Shown here: piece by piece, positions 36,188 to 43,698 of the stretch
Layout: each line of letters starts with the position of its first letter
Numbering within the stretch: the stretch's first letter is position 1
From: Companilactobacillus paralimentarius DSM 13238 = JCM 10415
GTDB taxonomy: Bacteria; Bacillota; Bacilli; Lactobacillales; Lactobacillaceae
Direction: 5' to 3'
DNA length: 43,698 nucleotides
Assembly: GCF_001434985.1 (NCBI RefSeq)
Contig: NZ_AZES01000017.1
Location: 1 to 43,698, forward strand
Position numbers and translations under genes: made by a program
Notes under the pieces: model-generated
What the model saw: only the letters and a program-made list of their open reading frames with translations
Told to the model about the DNA's origin: nothing
Databases searched by the model: none

Positions 36188-36218
36188 AAAAAAGCGATGC
36201 AATTGTATCGCTTTTTTT
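36188..36218. terminator. Terminator of the pdh operon
   Basis: AAAAAAGCGAT (36188-36198) and ATCGCTTTTTT (36207-36217) form a perfect 11-bp stem with an 8-base centre containing CAATTG, with T residues after it. The A tract also makes it symmetric, so it could work on both strands, though no minus-strand gene faces it. Confidence 0.88.
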
Positions 36219-36250
36219 GTATAGTAGAGTAAAAATGAAGGGAGCTATCA

Positions 36251-36541
36251 ATGCATAATTACAGTTATCCTCTTGATGAGACATGGTCACAAGATGAAAT
36301 TGTTAAAGTGATTGCTTTATATAATGCGGTTGAAAAAGCCTACGAATCAAGTATAAAAAGCGATGATTTTTTGCAAAAATATCGCTCATTCCAACAAGTG
36401 GTTCCAATGAAAATGGAGCAAAAGAAATTAGACAAAGAATTTGAGTTTGAATCGGGCTATTCTATCTATCAAGTGTTTAAAAAGTGTCGTACAGCAAAAA
36501 AAGGCGAGAAAGTAAGGATTCACAATGACAGTAGACAGTAG
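36251..36541 (+). CDS. UPF0223 family protein (YktA-like)
   Basis: The 96-residue protein matches the small UPF0223 family: N-terminal YPLDETWSQDEIVKVIALYNAVEKAYE and the C-terminal KEFEFESGYSIYQVFKKCR block. It is helical, charged and cytoplasmic, with no known activity. AAGGGAG precedes the ATG. It overlaps the next gene by 17 bases, and the pair corresponds to Bacillus yktA-yktC, so a shared function is possible. Confidence 0.88.
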   Translation: MHNYSYPLDETWSQDEIVKVIALYNAVEKAYESSIKSDDFLQKYRSFQQVVPMKMEQKKLDKEFEFESGYSIYQVFKKCRTAKKGEKVRIHNDSRQ

Positions 36542-37304
36542 GGAAATAGATAAATTTCTAGTAGAACTTTTACAAAATGTGGGTAAGAGTTTGAGAGATG
36601 ATGCTCTAAAAAAGAAATCAGTTGATACAAAAAAGAATCGAAATGATTTAGTGACAAATTTTGATAAAAAAACTGAACGTTATGTTAATTCCGAACTAAA
36701 AAGAGCTTTTTCTGAGGCTACGATTGTTAGTGAAGAGGGCTATGGTGACTTAGTAACAGACATGTCAGGATTGGTATTTTTTGTTGATCCAATCGACGGT
36801 ACAATGAATTTTGTTAAACGTGGAGACGATTTTGCATCAATGATTGGCGCTTACATTGATGGTAAACCATTAATTGGTGCTATTATAGATGTTATGGGTA
36901 ATAACATTTACCACGGCGGTAAAGAAATTGGCTTGTTCATTAATGATGAGAGAATAGATATTCCAAGAAATTTACCTTTGGTTGAAGGTTTAGTCGATGT
37001 TTCGGCACCGATGGCTTTGGCTAATAAATTTAATGTTCAGGATGTCATTAAGAAAAGTAGTGGTTTCAGGGTTTATGGAAGTGCAGGAATTATTTTTGGT
37101 CATCTCTTGACTGGAAAAGAAGTCATGTATATGTCATACTTAGCACCATGGGACTTGGCTGCCGGGCGTGTCTTATGTGAAGCTGCAGGTATGAGTGTGG
37201 TAAGTATTGACGATGCACCAATAAATATGCTAAAATCACAAGTCGTAATAGTTGGTACTCAGAAAGTTGTTTCTGAAGCACTGACGACAGTCAAAACGCG
37301 TTAG
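36525..37304 (+). CDS. Inositol monophosphatase family protein (YktC/SuhB-like)
   Basis: This Mg2+-dependent phosphatase superfamily member has 259 residues with the metal motifs E70/E71 (SEEGYG), D88-PIDGT-93 and W209-D210 (APWDLAAG). The Bacillus counterpart YktC hydrolyses inositol monophosphate in vitro; the true substrate in this organism is uncertain, and 3'-phosphoadenosine phosphate or other sugar phosphates are alternatives. It overlaps the UPF0223 gene by 17 bases and ends at a terminator before typA. Confidence 0.87.
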   Translation: MTVDSREIDKFLVELLQNVGKSLRDDALKKKSVDTKKNRNDLVTNFDKKTERYVNSELKRAFSEATIVSEEGYGDLVTDMSGLVFFVDPIDGTMNFVKRGDDFASMIGAYIDGKPLIGAIIDVMGNNIYHGGKEIGLFINDERIDIPRNLPLVEGLVDVSAPMALANKFNVQDVIKKSSGFRVYGSAGIIFGHLLTGKEVMYMSYLAPWDLAAGRVLCEAAGMSVVSIDDAPINMLKSQVVIVGTQKVVSEALTTVKTR

Positions 37305-37306
37305 TG

Positions 37307-37333
37307 AACTGTGAGAAGTTTCACAGTTTTTTT
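37307..37333 (+). terminator. Terminator before typA
   Basis: AACTGTGA (37307-37314) and TCACAGTT (37321-37328) form a perfect 8-bp stem with a 6-nt loop and a T run. It begins two bases after the phosphatase stop codon and separates that operon from typA. Confidence 0.85.
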
Positions 37334-37377
37334 ATTGCTAGTAATTTAAACACGTATTTATGGAAGGAAGAACTAAT

Positions 37378-39219
37378 TTGACTAAGAGAAGAGAAGATAT
37401 TAGAAACATTGCGATCATCGCTCACGTTGACCACGGTAAAACTACATTAGTTAACGAAATGTTAAAACAATCAGACACACTAGGATCACATTATGAAATT
37501 CAAGATCGTGCCCTTGATTCAAATGCTATTGAAAGAGAACGTGGAATCACAATCCTTTCTAAGAATACTGCTGTTGATTACGATGGCAAGAAGATCAATA
37601 TTTTGGATACACCAGGACACGCGGACTTCGGTGGTGAAGTTGAACGTATTATGAAGATGGTTGATGGTGTACTTTTGGTTGTTGATGCTTATGAAGGTAC
37701 AATGCCACAAACACGTTTTGTGTTGAAGAAGGCTTTGGAACAACACTTAACACCAATTGTTGTTATCAACAAAATTGATAGACCAGGTGCTCGTCCTGCT
37801 GAAGTAGTTGACGAAGTTCTTGAATTATTTATCGAATTAGGTGCTGATGACTCACAACTTGATTTCCCAGTTGTTTATGCTTCAGCTATTAACGGAACAT
37901 CAAGTTATTCAGATGATCCTGCTGACCAAGAACACACAATGAACCCTATCTTTGATACTATTTTGAAGACAATCCCTGCACCAGTTGACAACTCAGATGA
38001 ACCTCTACAATTCCAAGTTGCCTTACTAGACTACAACGATTACGTTGGTCGTATCGGTATCGGACGTATCTTCCGTGGAAAGATCAAGGTTGGTGACAGT
38101 GTTACTGTTATGAAGCTTGACGGTTCTACAAAGAACTTCCGTGTTACAAAACTATTTGGTTTCATGGGCTTGAACCGTGTTGAAATCAATGAAGCTAAAG
38201 CCGGAGATTTAATTGCTGTTTCTGGTATGGAAGACATCTATGTTGGTGAAACTGTTACACCAGTTGACCATCAAGAAGCACTTCCATTGCTACGTATTGA
38301 TGAACCAACACTACAAATGACATTCTTGCAAAACAACTCACCTTTCGCTGGTCGTGAAGGTACAGAAGTCACTGCTAGAAAGATCGAAGATCGTTTAAGA
38401 AGACAATTACATACTGATGTTTCTCTTAAAGTTGAAAACACAGACCAAGCTGGTTCATGGCTAGTTTCAGGTCGTGGTGAACTTCACTTGTCAATCCTTG
38501 TTGAAGAAATGCGTCGTGAAGGTTTCGAATTACAACTATCACGTCCAGAAGTTATTTACAAGACAGTTGATAATCAAAAGTGTGAACCTTTTGAGGAAGT
38601 AACTATTGATACTCCTGACGAATACGTTGGTTCAGTTATCGACTCAATGTCACAACGTAAGGGTGATATGCAAAACATGGAAAGTACTGGAAATGGTCAA
38701 ACAAGACTTATTTTCTCAGCACCTTCACGTGGTTTGATTGGATATTCAACAGAGTTCTTATCAATGACTGGTGGTTATGGTATTTTGAACCATACATTCT
38801 CAGAATACAAGCCAGTTGTTAGAAATTGGAACCCAGGTAGAAGAACTGGTGCTTTGGTTTCAATCAACCAAGGTCCATCAACTACCTATTCACTACAATC
38901 TGTTGAAGATCGTGGTACATTGTTCATCGGTGCTGGTGTTGATGTATATGAAGGTATGATCGTTGGTGAAAGTAGTCGTGATCAAGATATCGCTGTTACT
39001 GTTACTAAAGGTAAAAACCTTACAAATACTCGTGCTTCAGGTAAAGATCATGCTGCTGCTATCAAGACTCCAAAGGCAATGTCACTTGAACAATCAATCG
39101 AATTCTTAAATGAAGACGAACTTTGTGAAGTAACACCTAAGAGTGTTAGATTACGTAAGAAGATCTTAAACACAAACGAACGTAAGAAGTTTGACAAAAC
39201 AAAGAAAATGTCTAAATAA
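37378..39219 (+). CDS. typA: Ribosome-associated GTPase TypA/BipA
   Basis: TypA is a translational GTPase of the EF-G/LepA group that binds ribosomes and supports 50S assembly and growth under stress or cold. The 613-residue protein has the P-loop HVDHGKTT (16-23), RERGITI (switch I), [12 protein letters not shown] (G3) and [10 protein letters not shown] (G4), then domains II, III, V and the BipA-specific C-terminus. I chose TTG 37378, which yields [13 protein letters not shown] as in homologues, with AAGGAAG upstream. An ATG at 37360 adds 6 residues but has no ribosome-binding site. Confidence 0.94.
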   Translation: MTKRREDIRNIAIIAHVDHGKTTLVNEMLKQSDTLGSHYEIQDRALDSNAIERERGITILSKNTAVDYDGKKINILDTPGHADFGGEVERIMKMVDGVLLVVDAYEGTMPQTRFVLKKALEQHLTPIVVINKIDRPGARPAEVVDEVLELFIELGADDSQLDFPVVYASAINGTSSYSDDPADQEHTMNPIFDTILKTIPAPVDNSDEPLQFQVALLDYNDYVGRIGIGRIFRGKIKVGDSVTVMKLDGSTKNFRVTKLFGFMGLNRVEINEAKAGDLIAVSGMEDIYVGETVTPVDHQEALPLLRIDEPTLQMTFLQNNSPFAGREGTEVTARKIEDRLRRQLHTDVSLKVENTDQAGSWLVSGRGELHLSILVEEMRREGFELQLSRPEVIYKTVDNQKCEPFEEVTIDTPDEYVGSVIDSMSQRKGDMQNMESTGNGQTRLIFSAPSRGLIGYSTEFLSMTGGYGILNHTFSEYKPVVRNWNPGRRTGALVSINQGPSTTYSLQSVEDRGTLFIGAGVDVYEGMIVGESSRDQDIAVTVTKGKNLTNTRASGKDHAAAIKTPKAMSLEQSIEFLNEDELCEVTPKSVRLRKKILNTNERKKFDKTKKMSK

Positions 39220-39232
39220 ATAGATTATCTGT

Positions 39233-39267
39233 GAAGCTAAGGATGAATTTCCTTAGCTTCTTTTTTT
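39233..39267 (+). terminator. Terminator of typA
   Basis: GAAGCTAAGG (39233-39242) and CCTTAGCTTC (39251-39260) form a perfect 10-bp stem with an 8-nt loop, followed by seven T residues. Confidence 0.92.
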
Positions 39268-39316
39268 ATGCCAAAAAGACAAGGTAGGACAGTTTTTTTC
39301 TGGTATTATTTGGTGG

Positions 39317-39322
39317 TATAAT
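39317..39322 (+). promoter_or_regulatory. -10 element of the ftsW promoter
   Basis: A perfect TATAAT sits 28 bases before the ftsW start codon. The -35 position is a T tract (about 39293-39299) with poor consensus match. The promoter lies just past the typA terminator and would serve ftsW and the ylbG-rsmD-coaD genes. Confidence 0.5.
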
Positions 39323-39350
39323 CTTATTATTAGATTTTAGGAGCTAAGAT

Positions 39351-40523
39351 GTGAAAAAATTAAAAAAAATTGACTTATGGATTGTTATTCCATATATCAT
39401 CTTACTAGGTATTGGAATCGTTATGGTTTATTCAGCCAGTTTTTACAATTCACTGGTTTCTGGCGGAAGCACCACGCAATACTTAGTTAAACAGGCCATT
39501 TTTGCAATACTGGGATTATTCTTATGTTATTTCAATTTTATCCTTAAAGCTAAGATTTTTAAAAATCGTCATTTTATTAAGTATGCGTTGCTCTTTACAG
39601 TACTGTCCTTAGCAGCGTTACCAATTTTAGGTAAATTGTTTCCCAGTTTACGTGTTAATGGTGCGGTAGCGTGGATTCCTATTGGACCATTTAATTATCA
39701 ACCATTGGAATTAGCTAAGTTGGTTCTGATCTTGTATTTATCTTTTGTACTAACTAGTAAACAAGAACGATTGTTGTCGTATCAAAATTGGAAAGAAATA
39801 GGTTTTGAAGTATTACCTCCAATTTTAGTGGTAGCAATAATTGTTATTTTACTTTTGATTCAACCTGACTTTGGTGGAGCTATCGTTATTTCGCTAATTA
39901 CGTGGGTTCTTTTGGGTGCTTCAACGATTCCCGGTAAATATATTGTTAGATTGAGTGTGGGCTTAGGTGCTTTTTTAGGCTTATCAATCTATGGCATTTT
40001 TAAATTGGCTCCTTCAATTATTACTAGTCATTATCAATACCAACGTATTCTTGCGATGCAACATCCCTTTAAATTGGAGCAGCACGCTGGTGCACAGTTG
40101 GTTAATTCCTTTTATGCAATTAGTAATGGTGGTGTTTTTGGTGTTGGTTTAGGTAATGGGATTCAAAAACGTGGCTATTTACCAGAACCACATACCGATT
40201 TTATTCTAGCTGTTATCAGTGAAGAATTGGGTTTAGTAGGTGATATCGTTGTGTTATCACTTTTAGCGTTGATTATATTACGGATCATCCTTATTGGTGT
40301 CCGTGCTAAGAAAAATTATAATGCTTTAGTTTGTTATGGAGTGGCAACAATGATGTTGACGCAAGTAATACTTAACGTGGGAGGATTACTCGGTATGATT
40401 CCTCTAACAGGTGTTACTTTACCGTTCATCAGTTATGGTGGGTCCAGTATGCTGATATTGTCGATTGCTTTAGGAATCGTGCTTAATCTGGATGCTACGA
40501 ATAAATTTGAAAGAACAAGGTGA
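39351..40523 (+). CDS. ftsW: Peptidoglycan glycosyltransferase FtsW (SEDS family)
   Basis: FtsW is the septal SEDS polymerase that works with the class B PBP encoded at 2199. The 390-residue protein has about ten TM helices. SEDS blocks present are MVYSASFYNS near the N-terminus, PLELAKLVLILYLS, LLLIQPDFGGAIV, LPEPHTDFILAVISEELGLVG and the C-terminal LPFISYGGSSML. The start is GTG at 39351 (AGGAG 7 bases upstream); an overlapping ATG two bases earlier is out of frame and meets TGA at once. A RodA assignment is less likely given the Bacillus-like context near typA. Confidence 0.92.
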   Translation: MKKLKKIDLWIVIPYIILLGIGIVMVYSASFYNSLVSGGSTTQYLVKQAIFAILGLFLCYFNFILKAKIFKNRHFIKYALLFTVLSLAALPILGKLFPSLRVNGAVAWIPIGPFNYQPLELAKLVLILYLSFVLTSKQERLLSYQNWKEIGFEVLPPILVVAIIVILLLIQPDFGGAIVISLITWVLLGASTIPGKYIVRLSVGLGAFLGLSIYGIFKLAPSIITSHYQYQRILAMQHPFKLEQHAGAQLVNSFYAISNGGVFGVGLGNGIQKRGYLPEPHTDFILAVISEELGLVGDIVVLSLLALIILRIILIGVRAKKNYNALVCYGVATMMLTQVILNVGGLLGMIPLTGVTLPFISYGGSSMLILSIALGIVLNLDATNKFERTR

Positions 40524-40527
40524 TCTT

Positions 40528-40794
40528 ATGTTTAAAAAAGTGGAGCGCCAAGCTTTGTATGTTTGGGTCTATTCACTCAAATGGCGGAAGAAATTGCAAC
40601 GTTACGGTACAATCTACTACACTTCCCCTAAAATGAAATATGTAATGATGTACGTAAACTCTAATCGAGTTGCAGAAGTTAGAAAAGAATTGAATTCCAA
40701 GAATTACGTAAAAAGAGTTTCATTGGCTCATCGTAAAGAATTAGATGAACATTATGTTTTAAAAACTTCTGAAAGTAAGCAAGAGGAAAATTAA
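40528..40794 (+). CDS. YlbG family protein (UPF0298)
   Basis: The 88-residue protein belongs to the UPF0298/DUF2129 family: VERQALYVWVYSLKWRKKLQRYGTIYY and MKYVMMYVNS. It is small, basic and cytoplasmic, with no known activity. The ATG at 40528 was chosen for the AAGGTG upstream; a 12-codon upstream extension lies within the end of ftsW. Its stop codon shares a base with the rsmD start (TAATG), so the two are coupled; the pairing ylbG-rsmD is conserved in Bacillota. Confidence 0.9.
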   Translation: MFKKVERQALYVWVYSLKWRKKLQRYGTIYYTSPKMKYVMMYVNSNRVAEVRKELNSKNYVKRVSLAHRKELDEHYVLKTSESKQEEN

Positions 40795-41348
40795 TGAAAG
40801 TTGTATCAGGAAAGTTTCGTGGATTGAATTTAAAGGCAGTTCCTAGCAATAATACTCGCCCTACATCAGCTAAAGTTAAGGAAGCGGTTTTTAGCATGTT
40901 AACGCCATATCTAGTTGATGATGGTGTGGCCCTAGATCTGTTTGCAGGAACTGGTAGTTTAGGTATCGAGGCTGTATCGCGTGGTTATAAAACAGCTTAC
41001 TTAGTTGATAAAGCTTATAAAGCTATTAATACAATCAAAGAGAACGTTGATAAGACTCGTGCCAATGAAAGTTTTGTGGTTATGAAAACTGCGGCAACTG
41101 AAGCTTTAACTAAATTTAAAAATGATCAAGTAAAATTTGATTTGGTATTTTTGGATCCACCTTATCGTATGAAGATCACAGAGCAGATCATAGAAGATAT
41201 GGTAGAAGGGGATTTATTAAACCCTGGCGCCATTATTGTTGATGAAACAGATTATGATATTGACCTCGCTAATTTTGGCAAAATAGATTTACTCAAAGAA
41301 AAGAACTATAAAGATACCAAAGTTGCATTGTATCAGTTTGGAGGATAA
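40794..41348 (+). CDS. rsmD: 16S rRNA (guanine966-N2)-methyltransferase RsmD
   Basis: RsmD methylates N2 of G966 in 16S rRNA. The 184-residue protein shows the SAM-binding DLFAGTG (48-54), the catalytic DPPY (121-124), and the N-terminal GKFRGLNLKAVPSNNTRPTSAKVKEAVFSML block with the RPTS signature. It is coupled to ylbG and lies 2 bases before coaD, the usual Firmicute order (ylbG-ylbH-coaD). Confidence 0.95.
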   Translation: MKVVSGKFRGLNLKAVPSNNTRPTSAKVKEAVFSMLTPYLVDDGVALDLFAGTGSLGIEAVSRGYKTAYLVDKAYKAINTIKENVDKTRANESFVVMKTAATEALTKFKNDQVKFDLVFLDPPYRMKITEQIIEDMVEGDLLNPGAIIVDETDYDIDLANFGKIDLLKEKNYKDTKVALYQFGG

Positions 41349-41350
41349 GT

Positions 41351-41842
41351 ATGTCACAAAGAGTTGGACTCTATGCAGGTAGTTTTGATCCCATTACTAA
41401 TGGTCATTTGGATATAATCCGTCGTGCCTCCAAGTTGTTTGATAAATTGTACGTAGCACCTATGACTAATACATCAAAAAAATATTTATTTTCTTATCAG
41501 GAAAAGAAAGCCTTCATTGAAGCTGAAATCGAGGATCTAAGTAATGTTTCTGTCGTAGATGGTAAATCGGAACTTTCAACTAATTTGGCTCGTCAATTAG
41601 GGGCCGGTTTCATGGTTCGATCGATGCGTAATCCGGATGATTTTGGTTATGAGTCAGGCGTAGCCTCAATTAATAAAGTTTTAGATAAGAATATTGAAAC
41701 GATATTCCTGCTAGCAAATGATCAATATGCTACGATATCATCATCAATGATGAAAGAAGTGGCCAGGTTTGGTGGCGATATATCGGAATTTGTACCTCAA
41801 GCAGTCGCTTTAGAATTGATAAAGAAATTGAGGAAGGAATAA
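41351..41842 (+). CDS. coaD: Phosphopantetheine adenylyltransferase CoaD
   Basis: CoaD makes dephospho-CoA from 4'-phosphopantetheine and ATP, the penultimate step of CoA synthesis. The 163-residue length is typical. The nucleotidyl-transferase motif GSFDPITNGH (TNGH at 16-19), the RSMRNPDDFGYE block and the C-terminal ISSSMMKEVARFGGDIS block are all present. GGAGGATA at the end of rsmD is its ribosome-binding site. Confidence 0.97.
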   Translation: MSQRVGLYAGSFDPITNGHLDIIRRASKLFDKLYVAPMTNTSKKYLFSYQEKKAFIEAEIEDLSNVSVVDGKSELSTNLARQLGAGFMVRSMRNPDDFGYESGVASINKVLDKNIETIFLLANDQYATISSSMMKEVARFGGDISEFVPQAVALELIKKLRKE

Positions 41843-41848
41843 ACTATT

Positions 41849-42904
41849 TTGAGATTTAACAAAACTAGAAATAAAATCTTTGGTGCTATATTTATTTTTA
41901 TTGTTGTCATGGCATTCTTCTTTACACCAACAGGTTATTATTTAGAAGTTCCAGGTAGTGCCGAAGATACTTCTCAATTTGTAAAGGTCAATGGTAAGCA
42001 AGATAAGAAAAAGGGTAACTTGCTATTAACGACAGTTGGAATTGTAAGTGGGACGCCATTTACATTGCTTAAGTCATTGGGAAATGATTTTGAAACTATT
42101 TACTCACAAGAAGAATTGATGGGAAATGAAAATAGCCAACAATATTTTCAAGTTCAACAGTACTATATGAAATCAGCAACTAATAACGCGATTCAAGCAG
42201 CTTATTCCAAGGCGGGAAAGCCATTTACTAAGAAGTATTTAGGTGTCTATATTATGGATATCATGGATAACTCTGCTTTTAAGAATAAATTGCAAGTTGG
42301 TGATACGATCACATCCATCAATAACTACCACTTTAAGAACTCGGCTCAGTTTATCAATTATGTTAAGAAGCAGAATAAAAAATCTACTGTCAAAATTAAT
42401 TTCGTACGTGATGGTAAAAAGAAGTCAGCTTCAGGTAAACTTGTTAAACTAGCAGATACTAAACGATACGGTTTAGGTATTACTTTGACTGATAACACAC
42501 AGGCTAAGGGTAATCCTCCAACAAAAATTGATGCGGGCAGTATTGGTGGACCTTCGGCAGGTTTAATGTTTACTTTGCAAGTATACTCACAAATCAGTAA
42601 TAAAGATTTGAAAGCTGGTCGTACTATTGCGGGAACAGGAACTATTGCCCCAGATGGAACAGTTGGTCCTATCGGAGGAATTGAGAAGAAGGTCTATGCA
42701 GCTTCCGAAATGGGCGCAACAATTTTCTTTGCTCCGGATGATCCTGTAACAAAAGAAATTAAAAAATATGAACCAGGTTACGTTAACAATTACAATTTAG
42801 CCAAACGTGCCGCTAAAAAAATTCATACGAAGATGAAAATTGTACCCGTAAAGAACTTAAATGATGCAATTAATTATCTTGAAAAAACAAAACAGTCCAA
42901 ATAA
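41849..42904 (+). CDS. SepM/YlbL-type membrane-anchored PDZ-Lon (S16) protease
   Basis: The 351-residue protein has an N-terminal TM helix (about 9-27), a PDZ domain (about 130-200, LGVYIMDIMDNSAF...VGDTITSINNY) and a C-terminal Lon-like S16 domain with the Ser-Lys dyad S236 (GGPSAG) and K281 (GGIEKKVYAA). Bacillus YlbL and streptococcal SepM are relatives; SepM matures the competence signal peptide in Streptococcus mutans, but no such substrate is known here. The start is TTG at 41849 with AAGGAA 8 bases upstream. It follows coaD by 6 bases and precedes the comEA remnant. Confidence 0.9.
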   Translation: MRFNKTRNKIFGAIFIFIVVMAFFFTPTGYYLEVPGSAEDTSQFVKVNGKQDKKKGNLLLTTVGIVSGTPFTLLKSLGNDFETIYSQEELMGNENSQQYFQVQQYYMKSATNNAIQAAYSKAGKPFTKKYLGVYIMDIMDNSAFKNKLQVGDTITSINNYHFKNSAQFINYVKKQNKKSTVKINFVRDGKKKSASGKLVKLADTKRYGLGITLTDNTQAKGNPPTKIDAGSIGGPSAGLMFTLQVYSQISNKDLKAGRTIAGTGTIAPDGTVGPIGGIEKKVYAASEMGATIFFAPDDPVTKEIKKYEPGYVNNYNLAKRAAKKIHTKMKIVPVKNLNDAINYLEKTKQSK

Positions 42905-42918
42905 GGGCTGTTTTTTTT
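42891..42918 (+). terminator. Terminator after the SepM-like gene
   Basis: AACAGTCC (42891-42898) pairs with GGGCTGTT (42905-42912), with one G-U, followed by a T run. The 5' arm lies inside the last codons and the loop contains the TAA stop. Confidence 0.85.
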
Positions 42919-42943
42919 CGTAATTTAATTTGAGGTGATTGAA

Positions 42944-43141
42944 ATGGAAGAAGTTTATCAATACGTTCGAAATAAAAAAATTGTTTTATTGACGGGTATC
43001 GTAATTGTAGTACTAGGAGGATATTTTTTCCTTTTCCACAAGGTAACGCCTACTAGTACGTTAGAGCCTAAGCAAGAATTAACAACTCAAAAAGATGAAA
43101 CTAAAAAGAGTAAAACTGATTCGAAAGCAAAAGAACCATAG
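42944..43141 (+). CDS. ComEA N-terminal fragment (membrane anchor and linker, 65 aa)
   Basis: This is the only part of the interrupted comEA expected to be made from the normal start. It contains a short cytoplasmic tail (MEEVYQYVRNKK), one TM helix, and a Lys/Thr-rich extracellular linker, but no DNA-binding domain. It would be non-functional as a DNA receptor unless the amber codon is read through. Confidence 0.55.
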   Translation: MEEVYQYVRNKKIVLLTGIVIVVLGGYFFLFHKVTPTSTLEPKQELTTQKDETKKSKTDSKAKEP

Positions 43142-43567
43142 ATGATAGTTGTTGATGTACAAGGTGCCGTCCAAAAGCCTGGCGTTTACCATGTAAAGGA
43201 TAAAGCAATCATACAAGAAGTGATACAGACAGCTGGTGGGTTTACTGCCAACGCAGATCTGAAACAAATCAACCAAGCCAAAAGAGTAGTTGATCAGATG
43301 CAGGTTTATATTCCAATTAAAGGTGAGAAAGTAACTCCTACCAGTACAAATTCATCAAACGATACTCAAAACAAAAAAATAGTGAATATTAATACGGCGA
43401 CAGTTGATGATTTTAAAGATGTGACAGGTATAGGTCCTAAAAAAGCCGAAAAAGTCATTGCTTATCGTGAAGAACATGGTCAATTCAAGACACTACATGA
43501 TTTAATTAATGTTTCAGGGATTGGTGAGAAGAGTTTAGCCAAACTGAAAGATCAACTGACAGTTTAA
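43142..43567 (+). CDS. ComEA C-terminal fragment (SLBB plus helix-hairpin-helix, 141 aa)
   Basis: The frame begins with an ATG directly abutting the amber stop, so terminating ribosomes could reinitiate; no convincing ribosome-binding site precedes it. The product has the SLBB domain (about 1-60) and the two HhH motifs (about 80-141; VTGIGPKKAEKV and VSGIGEKSLAKL), but no signal peptide or TM helix. If made it would remain in the cytoplasm. Confidence 0.5.
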   Translation: MIVVDVQGAVQKPGVYHVKDKAIIQEVIQTAGGFTANADLKQINQAKRVVDQMQVYIPIKGEKVTPTSTNSSNDTQNKKIVNINTATVDDFKDVTGIGPKKAEKVIAYREEHGQFKTLHDLINVSGIGEKSLAKLKDQLTV

Positions 43568-43571
43568 GCTA

Positions 43572-43685
43572 ATGAGAGGTAAATTGATTTTTCCCGCTTT
43601 GATAATAGTTTTGTTAATAACAGTTTATTTCGAAAATAAATTATTCGAAAATTTCAATAACAAGTTAGCCACTTGGACAAAATAA
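43572..43685 (+). CDS. Short TM peptide, possibly the 5' remnant of comEC (37 aa)
   Basis: Four bases after the comEA frame an ATG opens a 37-residue frame: MRGKLIFPALIIVLLITVYFE then a polar tail, ended by TAA at 43683-43685. comEC, the DNA-channel gene, normally follows comEA, and ComEC proteins begin with a short basic tail and TM helix of this kind, so this may be the start of a disrupted comEC. It has no clear ribosome-binding site. The window ends 13 bases later, so a small independent protein or a frameshifted gene cannot be told apart. Confidence 0.35.
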   Translation: MRGKLIFPALIIVLLITVYFENKLFENFNNKLATWTK

Positions 43686-43698
43686 ATTGAATCCAAGT

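Larger units (their letters stand above)
42944..43567 (+). pseudogene. comEA: comEA interrupted by an in-frame amber codon
   Basis: ComEA is the membrane-anchored DNA receptor of natural transformation. Read through, this would be a normal-sized protein of about 207 residues: an N-terminal TM helix (about 15-31), a K/T-rich linker, an SLBB domain (VDVQGAVQKPGVYHV) and a double helix-hairpin-helix DNA-binding domain (NINTATVDDFKDVTGIGPKKAEKVI). A TAG at 43139-43141 stops translation after residue 65, in the linker. The frame resumes unchanged at the very next codon. The ATG at 42944 has GAGGTG 6 bases upstream. Everything else looks intact, so the break may be recent, or a sequencing error. 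Confidence 0.8.

Noticed and set aside
39349-39354. ATG overlapping the ftsW GTG start
   Set aside because: It is out of frame and is followed at once by TGA.

Overview
The window is 43.7 kb of AT-rich chromosomal DNA from a low-GC Gram-positive bacterium. Gene content and order point to the Lactobacillaceae: a dcw cluster led by mraZ, the sepF-yggT-ylmH-divIVA-ileS block with an isoleucine T-box, a D-lactate dehydrogenase, LAB-type DUF1831 and DUF4044 proteins, and a PDH operon. Codon use and AT content would suit the Companilactobacillus (old L. alimentarius/farciminis) branch, but that placement is a guess. There are no rRNA or tRNA genes, insertion sequences, prophage or CRISPR array. No stretch longer than 300 bases lacks a gene.

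Layout. 1-450: a divergent 38-residue DUF4044 membrane protein and the mraZ control region, which carries four GTGGT repeats at exact 10-bp steps. 453-13555 (+): mraZ, rsmH, ftsL, pbp2x, mraY, murD, murG, divIB, ftsA, ftsZ, sepF, yggT, ylmH, divIVA; this is the cell-wall precursor and division machinery. 13566-16737: T-box, ileS and a cold-shock-domain gene. 16777-20909: a 14-TM MFS exporter, a Nudix ADP-ribose pyrophosphatase, a small anchored protein, mtnN and a cysteine desulfurase. 20964-26271: DUF1831, mnmA, a histidine phosphatase, a TPR protein and recD2; desulfurase, mnmA, TPR and recD2 match the Bacillus yrvO-mnmA-yrrB-recD2 block. 26305-29919 (-): a diacylglycerol kinase-like gene, rnjA, rpoY and def. 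30142-36118 (+): ldhD followed by pdhABCD, two fates of pyruvate side by side with candidate CcpA and Rex sites between them. 36251-43567 (+): a UPF0223 gene, an inositol-phosphatase-family gene, typA, ftsW, ylbG, rsmD, coaD, a sepM-like protease gene and comEA, in an order close to the Bacillus ykt/yla/ylb region.

The clearest anomaly is comEA. An in-frame TAG separates its membrane anchor (65 residues) from the SLBB and helix-hairpin-helix DNA-binding part, which resumes in the same frame at the next codon. Just downstream, where comEC would be expected, only a 37-residue TM peptide is readable before a stop. Together these suggest a decayed late-competence operon. The other points worth following are regulatory: the MraZ array, the CcpA/Rex candidates around ldhD and pdhA, an operator-like palindrome in the ldhD leader, and a hairpin in the rpoY-rnjA leader. 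I did not find a convincing undescribed multi-gene system; this is mostly conserved core genome. All coordinates, motif positions and counts were worked out by eye from the sequence, without database searches.
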